Shown: positions 51,063 through 60,349, counted from the first letter of the stretch. The stretch: 64,000 nucleotides of DNA from UBA1429 sp964482225 (GCA_964482225.1 CAYZWT010000001.1:1-64000); one strand, 5' to 3'. Notes: a model not told the origin generated them from the letters alone. A program made the numbers and translations.

Positions 51063-53095
51063 TGGGAACACGCGCTGCAAGAGAAGAAGCCAAGGCTACC
51101 GCCAGGCGCGCCCAGACCCTCAAGATCGCGCTGGCGGGCCAGCCCAACGTGGGCAAGAGCACCGTGTTCAATATCCTCACCGGCCTGAACCAGCATGTGG
51201 GCAACTGGCCGGGCAAGACGGTGGAACGGCGCGCGGGCCATTTGGAACACCACGGCGCATCCATCGAGATCATTGACCTGCCGGGCGCCTATTGCCTGAC
51301 TGCCGCCTCGCCCGAGGAGACCATCACCCGCGACTATATCATCCGCGAGCGCCCCGATGTGGTGATGGTGGTCATCAACGCCAGCTCGCTGGAGCGCAAC
51401 CTCTACCTGGTGACCGAGCTACTGGCCCTGCCCACCCCGCTGGTCATCGGTCTGAACATGATGGACGTGGCCCGCCAGGAGGGCTATGAGATCCAGCCCG
51501 AAGTGCTGGCCGCCGCCATCGGGGCGCCGGTGGTCCCCATGGTGGCGGCGCGGGGCCAGGGCGTGCACGACCTGCTGGATGCGGCCATCGCGGTGGCCGA
51601 GCAGGAGGAGCCGCAAAGGCTGAACCGGCCCGAGATCCGCCCCGACCATGAAGAGGTGCTGGCCCAGGTGCAGCAGATCATCGCCGGGGATGTCCCGGCG
51701 CCCTATCCTGTGGATTGGGTGGCCCTCAAGCTGCTGGAGGGCGATGCCGAGATCACCGAGCTGATGATGCAGCACCTATCGCCTGATGCGTGGGGCCGGG
51801 TGCAAGAGTTGCTGCGCGAGCACGAGGATGCCATCATCGCCGTGGCGAGCGGCCGCTATGAGTGGATCAGCCGCATGGCGCGGGCGGCCCTGGTTAGGCC
51901 CCGGGTGGGGCATGTGACGCTGACCCAGCGCATTGACAAGGTGGCCACCCACCCCTTCTGGGGGCTGTTGCTGCTGGCGGGCGTGTTGGCCCTGATCTTT
52001 GGGCTCACCTATGCCATCGGCGGGCCGCTGCAAGAGTGGGTCGAGGAGAGCGGCGTCGAGGCCCTCTCGGGCCTGGTGCAGGGCTGGCTGACCTGGGCGC
52101 CCTCCTGGTTCCAGGGTTTGATCGTGGATGGCGTCATTGGCGGCGTGGGCGCCATGCTCACTTTTCTGCCCATCCTGATCATCTTTTTCGCCAGTATGGG
52201 CATCATCGAGGATGTGGGCTATATGGCGCGGGCCGCCTATGTGATGGATCGTTTCATGCACTCGATCGGGCTGCATGGCAAGAGCTTTATGCCCCTCTTT
52301 TTGGGCTTTGGCTGCAACGTGCCCGCCGTCATGGGCGCGCGCATCCTGGAATCGCGCCGCAGCCGCATCCTGACCATCATGCTGGCGCCGCTGGTGCCCT
52401 GCACGGCGCGGCTGGCGGTGTTGACCGTGTTGGCCCAGGTGTTCTTCCCAGGACGCGCCCTGCTGGTCACCTGGCTGCTCACGGGGCTGCCCCTGGTGGT
52501 GCTGGCCATCGCGGGCATCATCATCCGCTTCCTGTTCCTGCGGGGCGACCAGTCCGCCTTTATCATGGAGATGCCCCTTTACCATGCGCCGAACAGGCGC
52601 ACCATTGGCCTCACGGTTTGGCAGCGCACCCTGGCGTTCCTGCGCAAGGCGGGCACGGTCATCCTGGGGGTTTCGGTGGTGATCTGGGCGCTGGCAACCT
52701 TGCCCCACGGCGAGATCAATAGCAGCTATATGGCCATGCTGGGCCAGTTGCTAGAGCCGGTGGGCCGGTTGATGGGGCTGGACTGGCGCGCGCTGGTGGC
52801 CATCCTGACCAGCTTTGTCGCCAAGGAGAATGCCGTGGCCACCCTGGGGGTGCTCTATGGCGCGGGCGAGGGCGGGCGCGCATTGAGCGAGGTTCTGGCG
52901 GGCCAGTTCACCGCGGCCTCGGGGCTGGCCTTCCTGGTGGCCCAGATGCTCTTTATCCCCTGCGTGGCGACCCTGGCCGTCATCCGGCAGGAGACCGGCT
53001 CGTGGAAGTGGGTGCTGGTGAACGTGCTCTTTTTGGGCATCTTGGCGCTGGCGGGGGGCATCCTGGCCTACCAGGCTGCCAGCCTCTTGATATAG
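51059..53095 (+). CDS. feoB: Ferrous iron transporter FeoB
   Basis: 678 aa. N-terminal G-domain: GQPNVGKSTVFN (G1), a DLPG box IDLPGAY (G3), GLNMMD (G4, NxxD). A helical linker follows, then about ten membrane helices in the Gate-type core (GCNVPAVMGAR is the FeoB signature with its conserved Cys; a second gate TSFVAKENAVATLG follows). It imports Fe(II) driven by or gated by GTP. Couples to FeoA upstream and FeoC downstream (11-bp gap). Confidence 0.97.
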   Translation: MMGTRAAREEAKATARRAQTLKIALAGQPNVGKSTVFNILTGLNQHVGNWPGKTVERRAGHLEHHGASIEIIDLPGAYCLTAASPEETITRDYIIRERPDVVMVVINASSLERNLYLVTELLALPTPLVIGLNMMDVARQEGYEIQPEVLAAAIGAPVVPMVAARGQGVHDLLDAAIAVAEQEEPQRLNRPEIRPDHEEVLAQVQQIIAGDVPAPYPVDWVALKLLEGDAEITELMMQHLSPDAWGRVQELLREHEDAIIAVASGRYEWISRMARAALVRPRVGHVTLTQRIDKVATHPFWGLLLLAGVLALIFGLTYAIGGPLQEWVEESGVEALSGLVQGWLTWAPSWFQGLIVDGVIGGVGAMLTFLPILIIFFASMGIIEDVGYMARAAYVMDRFMHSIGLHGKSFMPLFLGFGCNVPAVMGARILESRRSRILTIMLAPLVPCTARLAVLTVLAQVFFPGRALLVTWLLTGLPLVVLAIAGIIIRFLFLRGDQSAFIMEMPLYHAPNRRTIGLTVWQRTLAFLRKAGTVILGVSVVIWALATLPHGEINSSYMAMLGQLLEPVGRLMGLDWRALVAILTSFVAKENAVATLGVLYGAGEGGRALSEVLAGQFTAASGLAFLVAQMLFIPCVATLAVIRQETGSWKWVLVNVLFLGILALAGGILAYQAASLLI

Positions 53096-53106
53096 GAGTT
53101 GCGCTG

Positions 53107-53376
53107 ATGTTGGAACGTCTGCTACAAATCCTGGCGCACGACGAGATCGCGACGCTGGAGGAGCTGGCCAGGCGGCTGTCGGTCAGCGATGACCTTCTGG
53201 AGCAGATGCTCCAGGACCTCTCGCGGGGCGGCTATGTCGAGCTGGTGGATCTGGCCTGCGAGCGCCACTGCTCCGGCTGCGAGGAGAGCGCCATCTGCGC
53301 CCTGGTGCAGGGCAAGCGCATCTGGCGCGTGACGGAGAAGGGCTTCCGCCTGGCGGGCGCCAGCCCGGCGGCGTGA
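53107..53376 (+). CDS. feoC: FeoC-like Fe-S winged-helix protein
   Basis: 89 aa. A winged-helix half (EELARRLSVSDDLLEQMLQDL, quoted by parts; starts LARRLSVSDD) is followed by ACERHCSGCEESAIC, four Cys that could hold an iron-sulphur cluster. Same layout as FeoC, which controls FeoB stability or the operon. Ends with GTGA overlap into the next gene. Confidence 0.82.
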   Translation: MLERLLQILAHDEIATLEELARRLSVSDDLLEQMLQDLSRGGYVELVDLACERHCSGCEESAICALVQGKRIWRVTEKGFRLAGASPAA

Positions 53377-53915
53377 GCGAGCCGCCCGGGATGCGCCGCG
53401 TCGCCGTGGTGGGGGTCACCAGCTCCGGCAAGACGACCCTGGCGCAAGAGCTGGCGCGCCGCCTGGGTGCGCCCCACATCGAGATGGATGCGCTGCACTG
53501 GGGGGCGGGCTGGGTACAGGCCGAGCCGGAGCTGTTCCGCCAGCGGGTGAGCGAGGCGCTTGCGCCGGAGGCTTGGGTCGCCGATGGCAACTATGGCGAG
53601 GTCCGCGACCTGGTCTGGGGCCGGGCGGATACCCTGGTGTGGCTGGATTACCCCCTGGCCCGTGCGCTATGGCGGCTGATCGTGCGCACCTTTCGGCGCG
53701 TCGGGCGGCGCATCGTGCTCTGGAACGGCAACCGCGAGACGCTGCGCGGGGCCCTTTTCAGCCGCGATAGCCTGTTCCTCTACCTGTTCGAGAGCCACCG
53801 GCGGCTGCGGCGCACCTATCCGGCGCTGTTCCAGCAGCCCGCCTACCGGCACCTGCGGGTGGTGCGGCTGCGCTCGCCCCGGCAGACGGCCCGCTGGCTC
53901 GCCTCGGGCCGTTGA
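53373..53915 (+). CDS. Adenylate-kinase-like P-loop kinase (FlaR/topology-modulation family)
   Basis: 180 aa. VVGVTSSGKTTLAQELARRL is the P-loop; MDALHWGAGW and DGNYGEVRDLVW are the substrate-side blocks of the FlaR/AAA18 family of unknown acceptor. GTG start overlaps the feoC stop, so it is read with the feo operon although its function is not obviously iron-related. The C-terminus is Arg-rich. Confidence 0.8.
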   Translation: MSEPPGMRRVAVVGVTSSGKTTLAQELARRLGAPHIEMDALHWGAGWVQAEPELFRQRVSEALAPEAWVADGNYGEVRDLVWGRADTLVWLDYPLARALWRLIVRTFRRVGRRIVLWNGNRETLRGALFSRDSLFLYLFESHRRLRRTYPALFQQPAYRHLRVVRLRSPRQTARWLASGR

Positions 53916-54031
53916 TGCTCTCAGCGCTCTACCCTGCCCTAGAAACTTTTGGGATCAGGGCGTACCTCGCACAGCCAAAGGGCGAGCTTGTATTATCATT
54001 GGACAACGTTGCCGTTGATTATGTCCGTATG

Positions 54032-54149
54032 GCCCTCACCCCGGCGAAACTAGCCCTGGGGGCTAGTTTCGCTTCCCCCTCTCCCATGTCAGCATGGGAG
54101 AGGGGGCGCAGACGCGTTCATTGTGCGTCACGAACGTGGGGGTGAGGGC
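54032..54149. mobile_element. Palindromic element, GCCCTCACCCC family, copy 4
   Basis: Perfect 11-bp inverted ends GCCCTCACCCC/GGGGTGAGGGC. Inside are GGCGAAACTAGCC...GGCTAGTTTCGC and CCCCCTCTCCCATG...CATGGGAGAGGGGG. Internal order is inverted relative to copy 3. The remainder of 53916-54284 has no gene. Confidence 0.8.
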
Positions 54150-54213
54150 AACCGATGACAACAAAGAGCAGTTTGACTCACCACAACCGCGACATCGAGG
54201 AGGCTCTGGCGCC

Positions 54214-54237
54214 AGGGGCGGGCGAGACGCCCGCCCT
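54214..54237. repeat. GGCGGGCGAGACGCCCGCC palindrome
   Basis: GGGGCGGGCGAGACGCCCGCC and flank. Shared with the cores of the MITE-like copies at 37774-38064 and 60055-60324. Confidence 0.75.
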
Positions 54238-54284
54238 CCCTATTGCTTCATGATCGCGGGCGCCCTGGCCGCAGGCGCGACTCC

Positions 54285-55046
54285 CTAGCCCGTTGGCCCG
54301 ACCGTCCCCACCCGGTACCAGTAGCCATACAATCGCTGGAACCCCAGCCCCTCATAGAGCGCCCGGGCGACGGCATTGGCCTCCACCACCTGCAAGTAGG
54401 CCCAGGCGGCCCCCGCGTCACAGCCCCAGCGCAACAAGCCCATCACCAGCGCCCGCCCCAACCCTTGCCGCCGCCAGGCCGGGGCCACCGCCAGGTCGTA
54501 CAGCCCCACATAGGCGCCCTCGGCCACGGCCAGGGCGCAGGCCACGGGCGCGCCCTCTTGCCGGATGGTGGCCAACTGCACCCGTCCCGCAATGGCGGCC
54601 AGGATGCGCCCGTGGGCGGCCTGGGGCAGCGCGCTGCCCGACACGGCCTGGTAGGCGGCCAGCCAGCTTTCGATGTCATGCTCTATGCATAGGGGATGAC
54701 GAGGCTGGGCGATCCCCAGCGCCGACAGGGGCGCCGCCAACACCAGAGAGGGCTCGACCACGCCATAGCCGCGCCGGGCCAGGAGGTCGTCCAGTCCCTC
54801 GGGCGCCAGAGGCTCCACCAGGCGAAAGATGGGCGGCAGCCCCCGCTCGCGATAGAGGGCCTCGCAGAGGGCCACCTGCGCCTCGGATGCCGGGGCGCAC
54901 GGTTGCAGCGCCGTGATCGAATTGGCCCGCTTGGTATAGCCCCCTGCCAGGCGCACGAGCCAGCCGGCCTCGTCGCACTGCTCCAGGGCGGGCCAGGCCC
55001 GCAGCGCAGCCTGCTCCACCTCGCGGATCAGGGTGAGATCAGCCAC
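54285..55046 (-). CDS. GNAT-family N-acetyltransferase
   Basis: 253 aa from GTG 55046, which overlaps the bshA stop by eight bases. The C-terminal half is the GNAT fold: motif A is LAVAPAWRRQGLGRALVMGL (acetyl-CoA pyrophosphate loop RRQGLG), with VVEANAVARALYEGLGF after it. The N-terminal half is a second, poorer GNAT-like region. Position at the end of the bacillithiol operon suggests a thiol- or sugar-related substrate, for instance an amine on a bacillithiol intermediate, but this is a guess. Confidence 0.83.
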   Translation of the reverse strand: MADLTLIREVEQAALRAWPALEQCDEAGWLVRLAGGYTKRANSITALQPCAPASEAQVALCEALYRERGLPPIFRLVEPLAPEGLDDLLARRGYGVVEPSLVLAAPLSALGIAQPRHPLCIEHDIESWLAAYQAVSGSALPQAAHGRILAAIAGRVQLATIRQEGAPVACALAVAEGAYVGLYDLAVAPAWRRQGLGRALVMGLLRWGCDAGAAWAYLQVVEANAVARALYEGLGFQRLYGYWYRVGTVGPTG

Positions 55047-56193
55047 CTTCGAGGTGCGGGAGCGGCTCGGGGGCGGGCGCCTTGAGCAGGCGCGCATAGA
55101 CCTGCTCGTATTCGCGCACGATCTGCTGGTAGCTGAAACGGGCGGCGGCCCGTTCGCGCGAGGCGTGGGCAAAGCGATGGTGCAGATCGCGGTCCGTCAG
55201 GAGCTGGATGGCATAGTCGCCCATGCGCTCCACATCGCCCACGGGGGCCAGATAGCCGGTCTCGCCGTGGGCCACCACCTCGGGCAGGCCGCCCACATCG
55301 CTGGCGATGACAGGTATGCCGCTGGCCATGGCCTCCAGCGCCACCAGGCCAAAGCTCTCGGTCTGGCTGGGCAGCAGCAGCAGATCGGCCTGCTGCAAGA
55401 CCGGCTCGATCTCTTCCACCACGCCGGTGAACTGGACGCTATCCGCCACGCCCAGGCTCAGGGCCACCTGCAGGGCCGTGCAGGCCGTGGGGCCATCGCC
55501 CACCATGATCAGGCGCGCCGGCATCTGCTTGCGCACCCGGGCAAAGACCCGCACCACATCCTCCACCCGCTTGACGGGCCGAAAGTTCGAGATGTGCATC
55601 AGGGTCACTTCGTCGGGGCTGCTGCGCGGCTGGATGCAGCCGGGGCAGGGACGCTCGTGGCGCTCTGGATCTATAAAGTTATAGACCACATCCATCTCGC
55701 GCTCGATCTCGAACTCGTTACGGGCCTGATCCCGCAAAAAGTGCGAGACGGCGGTGACGGCGTCGGATTGCTCGATGGCCCACTTGGTGATGGGCTTGAA
55801 GGTGGGGTCGTTGCCCACCAGGGTGATATCGGTGCCGTGCAAGGTTGTGACCACCCGCAGGTCCAGCTCGGGCGCGGCGTACTTGGCCATGAGAGCAGCG
55901 GGCGCAAAAGGGATGGCATAGTGGACGTGCAACACCTGGAGGCGCCTCTGTCGCGCCACGGCGATCATCTTGGAGGCCAGGGCCAGGGTGTAGGGATAGT
56001 TCTTGAGCAGGGGGTATTCGACCGCCTCGACCTCATGAAAGGTGACCCGCTCGGGGATATGGCCCAGGCGCAGGGGCGCCGAGTAGCTGATGAACGCCAC
56101 CTCGTGGCCCCAATGGGCCAGGTGCTTGCCCAGTTCAGTCGCTACCACGCCGCTGCCGCCGTGGGATGGATAACAGGTGATCCCTATGCGCAT
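55039..56193 (-). CDS. bshA: N-acetyl-alpha-D-glucosaminyl L-malate synthase BshA
   Basis: 384 aa GT4 glycosyltransferase. MRIGITCYPSHGGSGVVATELG is the BshA-like start (Gly-rich loop for UDP-GlcNAc); HVHYAIPFAPAA, TLHGTDITLVG and the C-terminal ESFGLVALEAMASGIPVIAS donor-site motif follow (each quoted within the length limit by its core). It joins UDP-GlcNAc to L-malate, first step of bacillithiol. 45 bp after bshB1. Confidence 0.93.
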   Translation of the reverse strand: MRIGITCYPSHGGSGVVATELGKHLAHWGHEVAFISYSAPLRLGHIPERVTFHEVEAVEYPLLKNYPYTLALASKMIAVARQRRLQVLHVHYAIPFAPAALMAKYAAPELDLRVVTTLHGTDITLVGNDPTFKPITKWAIEQSDAVTAVSHFLRDQARNEFEIEREMDVVYNFIDPERHERPCPGCIQPRSSPDEVTLMHISNFRPVKRVEDVVRVFARVRKQMPARLIMVGDGPTACTALQVALSLGVADSVQFTGVVEEIEPVLQQADLLLLPSQTESFGLVALEAMASGIPVIASDVGGLPEVVAHGETGYLAPVGDVERMGDYAIQLLTDRDLHHRFAHASRERAAARFSYQQIVREYEQVYARLLKAPAPEPLPHLEGG

Positions 56194-56238
56194 CTTGTAC
56201 CCCTTGAATCGCTCTTGCCTATGGCCGCTGCCGCGCCG

Positions 56239-56955
56239 CTAAAACGTCGCAAACGAGAGCTGCATGGGGTCATCCACGGCCATGCGCCCCCGGATCAGGA
56301 ACCCCTCGCCATACTGGACGCCGATGAGAGAGCCATAGTAGCCCATGCGATGCCGCAGGCCCCAGTTGTACTCGCGAGAGGTCAGCCGCGTCTGCTGATA
56401 GAAATTGTCGTCCGGCCTGAACTGGGTGCTATAGGCATAGATGGCTTCCATCTTGTGCTCGTACTGCTCCGAGATATCCACGATGAACGCCGGATCGAAC
56501 TCGTACCACCCCATATAATACATGATTTTGGGCGGGCGATAGTTTTCCTGTCCCGTGTCGAAATTGACCAGCCCGGCCATAAAGATGCCCTCGTAGGCCA
56601 GCTCGCTGGCGTGATAGTGGTCGGGGTGCCGGTCGTGGTAGTAGGGCAAAAAGACCAGCTTGGGCCGATACTGGCGCACCACCCGCGCCACCCGGTGCTT
56701 GGCCTCCTGGCTGGTGTGGATGTTGCCATCCTCCAGCTCCAGGTTCTCGCGGGCTGTGGCGCCGATGATACGGGCCGCCTCGGCGGATTCGGCCCGGCGG
56801 GTCTCGATGGTGCCCCGGGTGGCCATCTCGCCCCGCACCATATCCACCAGCGCGATGGAATAGCCCTTTTCGCGCAGCTTGATCAGCGTGCCGCCGCAGC
56901 CGATCTCGATATCGTCCGGGTGCGCGCCAAAGGCCATGATATCCACATCAGGCAT
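56239..56955 (-). CDS. bshB1: Bacillithiol-pathway deacetylase BshB1
   Basis: 238 aa LmbE/PIG-L family zinc deacetylase. AFGAHPDDIEIGCGGTL holds the HPDD zinc ligands; PYYHDRHPDHYHASEL supplies further His. It removes acetyl from GlcNAc-malate. Start at 56955 overlaps the bshC stop by eight bases. Family alternatives (mycothiol MshB) are excluded by the bshA/bshC neighbours. Confidence 0.92.
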   Translation of the reverse strand: MPDVDIMAFGAHPDDIEIGCGGTLIKLREKGYSIALVDMVRGEMATRGTIETRRAESAEAARIIGATARENLELEDGNIHTSQEAKHRVARVVRQYRPKLVFLPYYHDRHPDHYHASELAYEGIFMAGLVNFDTGQENYRPPKIMYYMGWYEFDPAFIVDISEQYEHKMEAIYAYSTQFRPDDNFYQQTRLTSREYNWGLRHRMGYYGSLIGVQYGEGFLIRGRMAVDDPMQLSFATF

Positions 56956-58519
56956 GTTCGCCCTCCAAGGTCACAATGTCGTGGCCGAAATGCTCCAACT
57001 CGCCCGCCTCGCGCAACGCAGCCAGAAAACCAGGGCCATGGCGCGCGATAAAGTGGCTGAGGGGCAGCTCGCGCTCTTGCAGGCGGCCCCGGGGCAGCAA
57101 GATGTTGCGCAGGGTTTGCAGCTCGCGCCGCGAATAGCCCGCGCGGCCCAGGGCGGCATTGGTGGCGCGCTCCTCCAGTTTGTCAATGTTGCGCAGGGCC
57201 GTGTTCAGGGCCTGTTCCCAGGTGCGGCCCATGTTGGGGTCCAGCTCCTCCAGATAGGGGCGCAGGGGCTCTAGCGCCGCCTGCACCTGGGCGCGGGCCT
57301 TCTCAAAGCGCGCCAGGTCGGCGGGAGACATGCGGCTGCGCAGGATCTCATCCCAGACCAGCTCTTGCGAGAACATCTGAAGGGGCGTGAGGCCATAGGC
57401 ATCCAGGCGCTGGCGCTCGGCGGCAGAGACGATGGTATAGCTCTTGCGCGGAAAGAGCACCGGCTGGGGCACGCCGAACAGCTCATAGAGGGGCAGCAAC
57501 ATGCCCTGGTAGGCGATCTCGCCGGCGCCCAGGGTGCTGGCCAGCGTGGGCAACACGGCGTCGGCGAACAGGGGCCGTAGGGCCGCGTCGGTGGAATAGC
57601 GCTCGGGATGTCGGGCGGCGTCGCGGGCCGTCGCCTCGCTCTCCTCGATGCGCACCCGGCGGCCCCGGTCGTCGAACGTGTACAGCAATCCGGCGCTCTC
57701 GGGGGAGAGCAGCGGCGTGTACCCCGCGCCTTGCAGCCGAGCGGCCACGGCCTGGATGCGCTCCTGGATGCCCGCATGCTGCTGCACCATAGCGCGGAAC
57801 AGCTCCCCCGCCAGGGGGCGCAGCACATGGGGCTCGACCAGGATCAGGCCGTCCTCGGCAAAGAGGCGCAGCCAGAGGGCCGAGAGCCAGTCGCAATAGC
57901 GCTCCGTCTGGGGGGCAAAGAGTTGCTGCGCCTCCTGGGCGTGGGGCTCGTGAGCGCCGGCCTGCCAGTACTCGTCCAGGGCCTGGCGCACCTGCTCGGT
58001 GACGGGCAGGTCGCTGACGGGGCGGCCCTTGTCGCGCCAGTCAAAGCTCACCCGACCGATCTCGCCATCGGCGCGCGCGTACTGGGCGTGGTTGATCTCG
58101 CCAAAGTCGTGGTCCTCACTGGCCAGCCAGTAGATGGGCACGACCCGCACGCCCAGATCATCGCTCAGCTTGCGGGCCAGGCGGATGGTGGCGAGGATCT
58201 TGTAGGCGGCATAGACGGGGCCGCCCAGCAGGCCCGCTTGCTGGCCCCCGACCACGGCATAGGTATCGGGCTGGCGCAACGCCTCGATCTGGGCCAGGGT
58301 CTGGGGCGAGGCGCCCAGGCGCCGGTTGTAGGCGGCCAGCAGCTCTGCCGCGCCCTCGCGGGGGTACGGATAGCCCCGCCGGGCCTGTAGCGCAGCGGCG
58401 TAATCGGTGGGGCCATAGCTATAGAAAGAGCGGGCCGTGGCGTCGCCCGCGATGGTATCCATAAAGAGCCGGTTGCCCGCCAGAAAAGGCAGGCAGCCCC
58501 AGGCAACGGTTTCGATCAT
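56948..58519 (-). CDS. bshC: Bacillithiol synthase BshC (cysteine ligase)
   Basis: 523 aa, BshC-type with a nucleotidyl-fold core and C-terminal coiled coil. AVVGGQQAGLLGGPVYAAYK and YWLASEDHDFGEINH are the diagnostic blocks. It adds cysteine to GlcN-malate to finish bacillithiol. ATGA overlap with the methyltransferase upstream. Confidence 0.93.
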   Translation of the reverse strand: MIETVAWGCLPFLAGNRLFMDTIAGDATARSFYSYGPTDYAAALQARRGYPYPREGAAELLAAYNRRLGASPQTLAQIEALRQPDTYAVVGGQQAGLLGGPVYAAYKILATIRLARKLSDDLGVRVVPIYWLASEDHDFGEINHAQYARADGEIGRVSFDWRDKGRPVSDLPVTEQVRQALDEYWQAGAHEPHAQEAQQLFAPQTERYCDWLSALWLRLFAEDGLILVEPHVLRPLAGELFRAMVQQHAGIQERIQAVAARLQGAGYTPLLSPESAGLLYTFDDRGRRVRIEESEATARDAARHPERYSTDAALRPLFADAVLPTLASTLGAGEIAYQGMLLPLYELFGVPQPVLFPRKSYTIVSAAERQRLDAYGLTPLQMFSQELVWDEILRSRMSPADLARFEKARAQVQAALEPLRPYLEELDPNMGRTWEQALNTALRNIDKLEERATNAALGRAGYSRRELQTLRNILLPRGRLQERELPLSHFIARHGPGFLAALREAGELEHFGHDIVTLEGEHA

Positions 58520-59283
58520 GCAGACTCCTTGGGTTTGTGGGCGATGATGAGCAGGCGCGGGCTATCGGCCTGCAGGGGCTCGCCCTGAAAGGAACCGTAC
58601 AGGGCGAGATCGGCAAACCCGACCTGCTGCAGCAGGGCGGCCAGCTCCTCGGGCGCATAGAGGCGCACCGACTCGAAAAAGACCTGCTGGTGCCCGGCGT
58701 CGTCGCGAATGGTCATGGTCTTTTCCACGCGCCTGCCATCGGGCGTGATGCGCCGCTGGTTGTGCACATGGCGGCCCCGCAGCTCCTGGTCGTTCTGGGG
58801 CACCAGGTGTGCGAGCACATACGGGCGGTTCATGTGATCCAGGACGAACACGCCCCCAGGCTTGAGGGCGCGGAACACCCCCTCTAGCACGGCGCGATTC
58901 TCGCCCTCGTCATCGAAATAGCCGAATGAGGTAAACAGGGAGAGGATGACGCCGAAATGGCGCTCATAGGGGATGCGCCGCATATCGCCGGGGATCAACT
59001 CCACCTGGCAGGGGTTGTCGGCGCGCTCCTCCGTCACAGCCTGGGCGGCGGCATCCAGCAGCGTCTCGGATAGGTCCAGGCCATAGAGCTGGCGAAAGCC
59101 CATCTCCATGAGGGCGCAGAGGTAACGCCCCGCGCCGCAGCAGAGGTCCAGCAGCGGCGCGTCCTTGTCAGGCGAGAGCAGGGCCATGAGGGCGCGCACA
59201 TTCTCGCGGGCCTCCTGCTCGTCCCGGTGGGCATAGAGCTCCAGATAAGTCTCGCCAAAGGACTGTTGATACCAGGCCGTCAT
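58516..59283 (-). CDS. Class I SAM-dependent methyltransferase
   Basis: 255 aa. LLDLCCGAGRYLCAL is motif I for SAM; GDMRRIPY and LKPGGVFVLDHMN follow. Substrate unknown. ATGA overlaps at both ends tie it to the metallo-hydrolase and to bshC, so it may act on a bacillithiol-related or detoxification substrate. Confidence 0.85.
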   Translation of the reverse strand: MTAWYQQSFGETYLELYAHRDEQEARENVRALMALLSPDKDAPLLDLCCGAGRYLCALMEMGFRQLYGLDLSETLLDAAAQAVTEERADNPCQVELIPGDMRRIPYERHFGVILSLFTSFGYFDDEGENRAVLEGVFRALKPGGVFVLDHMNRPYVLAHLVPQNDQELRGRHVHNQRRITPDGRRVEKTMTIRDDAGHQQVFFESVRLYAPEELAALLQQVGFADLALYGSFQGEPLQADSPRLLIIAHKPKESA

Positions 59284-59921
59284 GCGATGCCGTGCTCCTC
59301 TTTGTAGGCGGCCCAGTTGCGCTTGAGGTGCACAAAGGCGGCGAAATCGGGCTGGAGCAGGAACGGGTTGGTGGCGCGCTCGTGGCCAATGGTGGAGGTG
59401 GGCGCGACGCCCACATCGTGGCCAGGATAGACGACGGTGTCATCCGGCAGGGCCAGCAGCTTTTCATGGAGCGAGCGGTATTCGGCCTGGGCGCCCGCGC
59501 CGAGATCGGTGCCCCCCACCTTGCCGACGAACAGGGTATCGCCGGTGAACAGGGCGCCGCCCACCAGATAGCAGACGGCGTCGGGCGCGTGGCCGGGGGT
59601 GTGGAGCACGCGGATCTCTAGCGCGCCCAGGGGCAGCGTCGCGCCGTGCACGAGTTGAGCGCCCGTACGGGGGTCCGTATCGCCATAGCCCAAAGGCTGT
59701 ACGCCCGTCAGCGCGGCCAGGGCCTCGTTGCCGTTGGTGTGGTCCTCGTGCCCGTGGGTGTTGAGCAGATAGACGATCTCGTAATCCTGCTCCCGGGCAA
59801 AAGCCGCGACCTGCTCGGGAGAGTAGGAAGGGTCAATGACGGCGGCCTGGCGGCTGGCGGGGTCGGCCACCAGGTAGCCCAGGTTGCGGTCGCCGCCCAT
59901 GCGAAATTGCTTGATGAACAT
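59280..59921 (-). CDS. Metallo-beta-lactamase-fold hydrolase (glyoxalase II / persulfide-dioxygenase-like)
   Basis: 213 aa. Metal-binding HTHGHEDHTNG... core NTHGHEDHTNG, then GHAPDAV, FTGDTLFVG and YPGHDVG give the His/Asp ligands in the family order. Placement as first gene of the bacillithiol operon suggests a bacillithiol-dependent thioester or persulfide hydrolase. GGAGGCCGC precedes ATG 59921. Which of the two activities is open. Confidence 0.82.
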   Translation of the reverse strand: MFIKQFRMGGDRNLGYLVADPASRQAAVIDPSYSPEQVAAFAREQDYEIVYLLNTHGHEDHTNGNEALAALTGVQPLGYGDTDPRTGAQLVHGATLPLGALEIRVLHTPGHAPDAVCYLVGGALFTGDTLFVGKVGGTDLGAGAQAEYRSLHEKLLALPDDTVVYPGHDVGVAPTSTIGHERATNPFLLQPDFAAFVHLKRNWAAYKEEHGIA

Positions 59922-59994
59922 GCGGCCTCCTATCGGTGACAGAAAACGATAGATGAGGCGCCCCTGCCCAGAGGGGCCATAACCTCTGGGGGGT

Positions 59995-60023
59995 ATACTG
60001 CCAGCAAAGGGGCGGCGTGTCAA
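59995..60023 (-). promoter_or_regulatory. Possible promoter of the bacillithiol operon
   Basis: Minus-strand TTGACA at 60023-60018, then CAGTAT at 17 bp, or AGTATA at 18 bp. The -35 is perfect but the -10 is weak. Confidence 0.4.
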
Positions 60024-60054
60024 CCGCGCGCGGGTGGGCGAAGGGGAGCGTGTC

Positions 60055-60324
60055 TATTCAGAACTGGGGGGGGGCGAGTTCTGGATTGTCCAGAACGATG
60101 ATGCCAGAATCCCGCAATCGGTGAGCACACAGCATCGCATATGGAGGGCGGGCGTCTCGCCCGCCTACGCTGCGGACGCATGTATGCGTCCGCAGCGTCA
60201 AGTGCAATTCCAAACAAACCAAGCGTTGCTTGCTTTGTCCAGGACTCGGCCCTGCGCGGGATGAGCGCCTATCGGTCGGCAGACGCTGCTCCGCAGCGTT
60301 GCGCGGGCGAGACACCCGTGCTCC
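60055..60324. mobile_element. Second, diverged copy of the MITE-like element
   Basis: Matches the reverse complement of 37774-38064 in blocks: the end TATTCAGAACTGGGG; AACGATGATGCC and GCAATCGGTGAGCAC in order; then TATGGAGGGCGGGCGTCTCG with GCCCGCCTACGCTGCG; and GCGGGCGAGACACCCG at the far side. The centre differs and holds its own hairpin (GCTGCGGACGCAT/ATGCGTCCGCAGC). No gene. Confidence 0.7.
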
Positions 60325-60349
60325 GTCTCGTCGCCTGGCGTCCCGCTTG

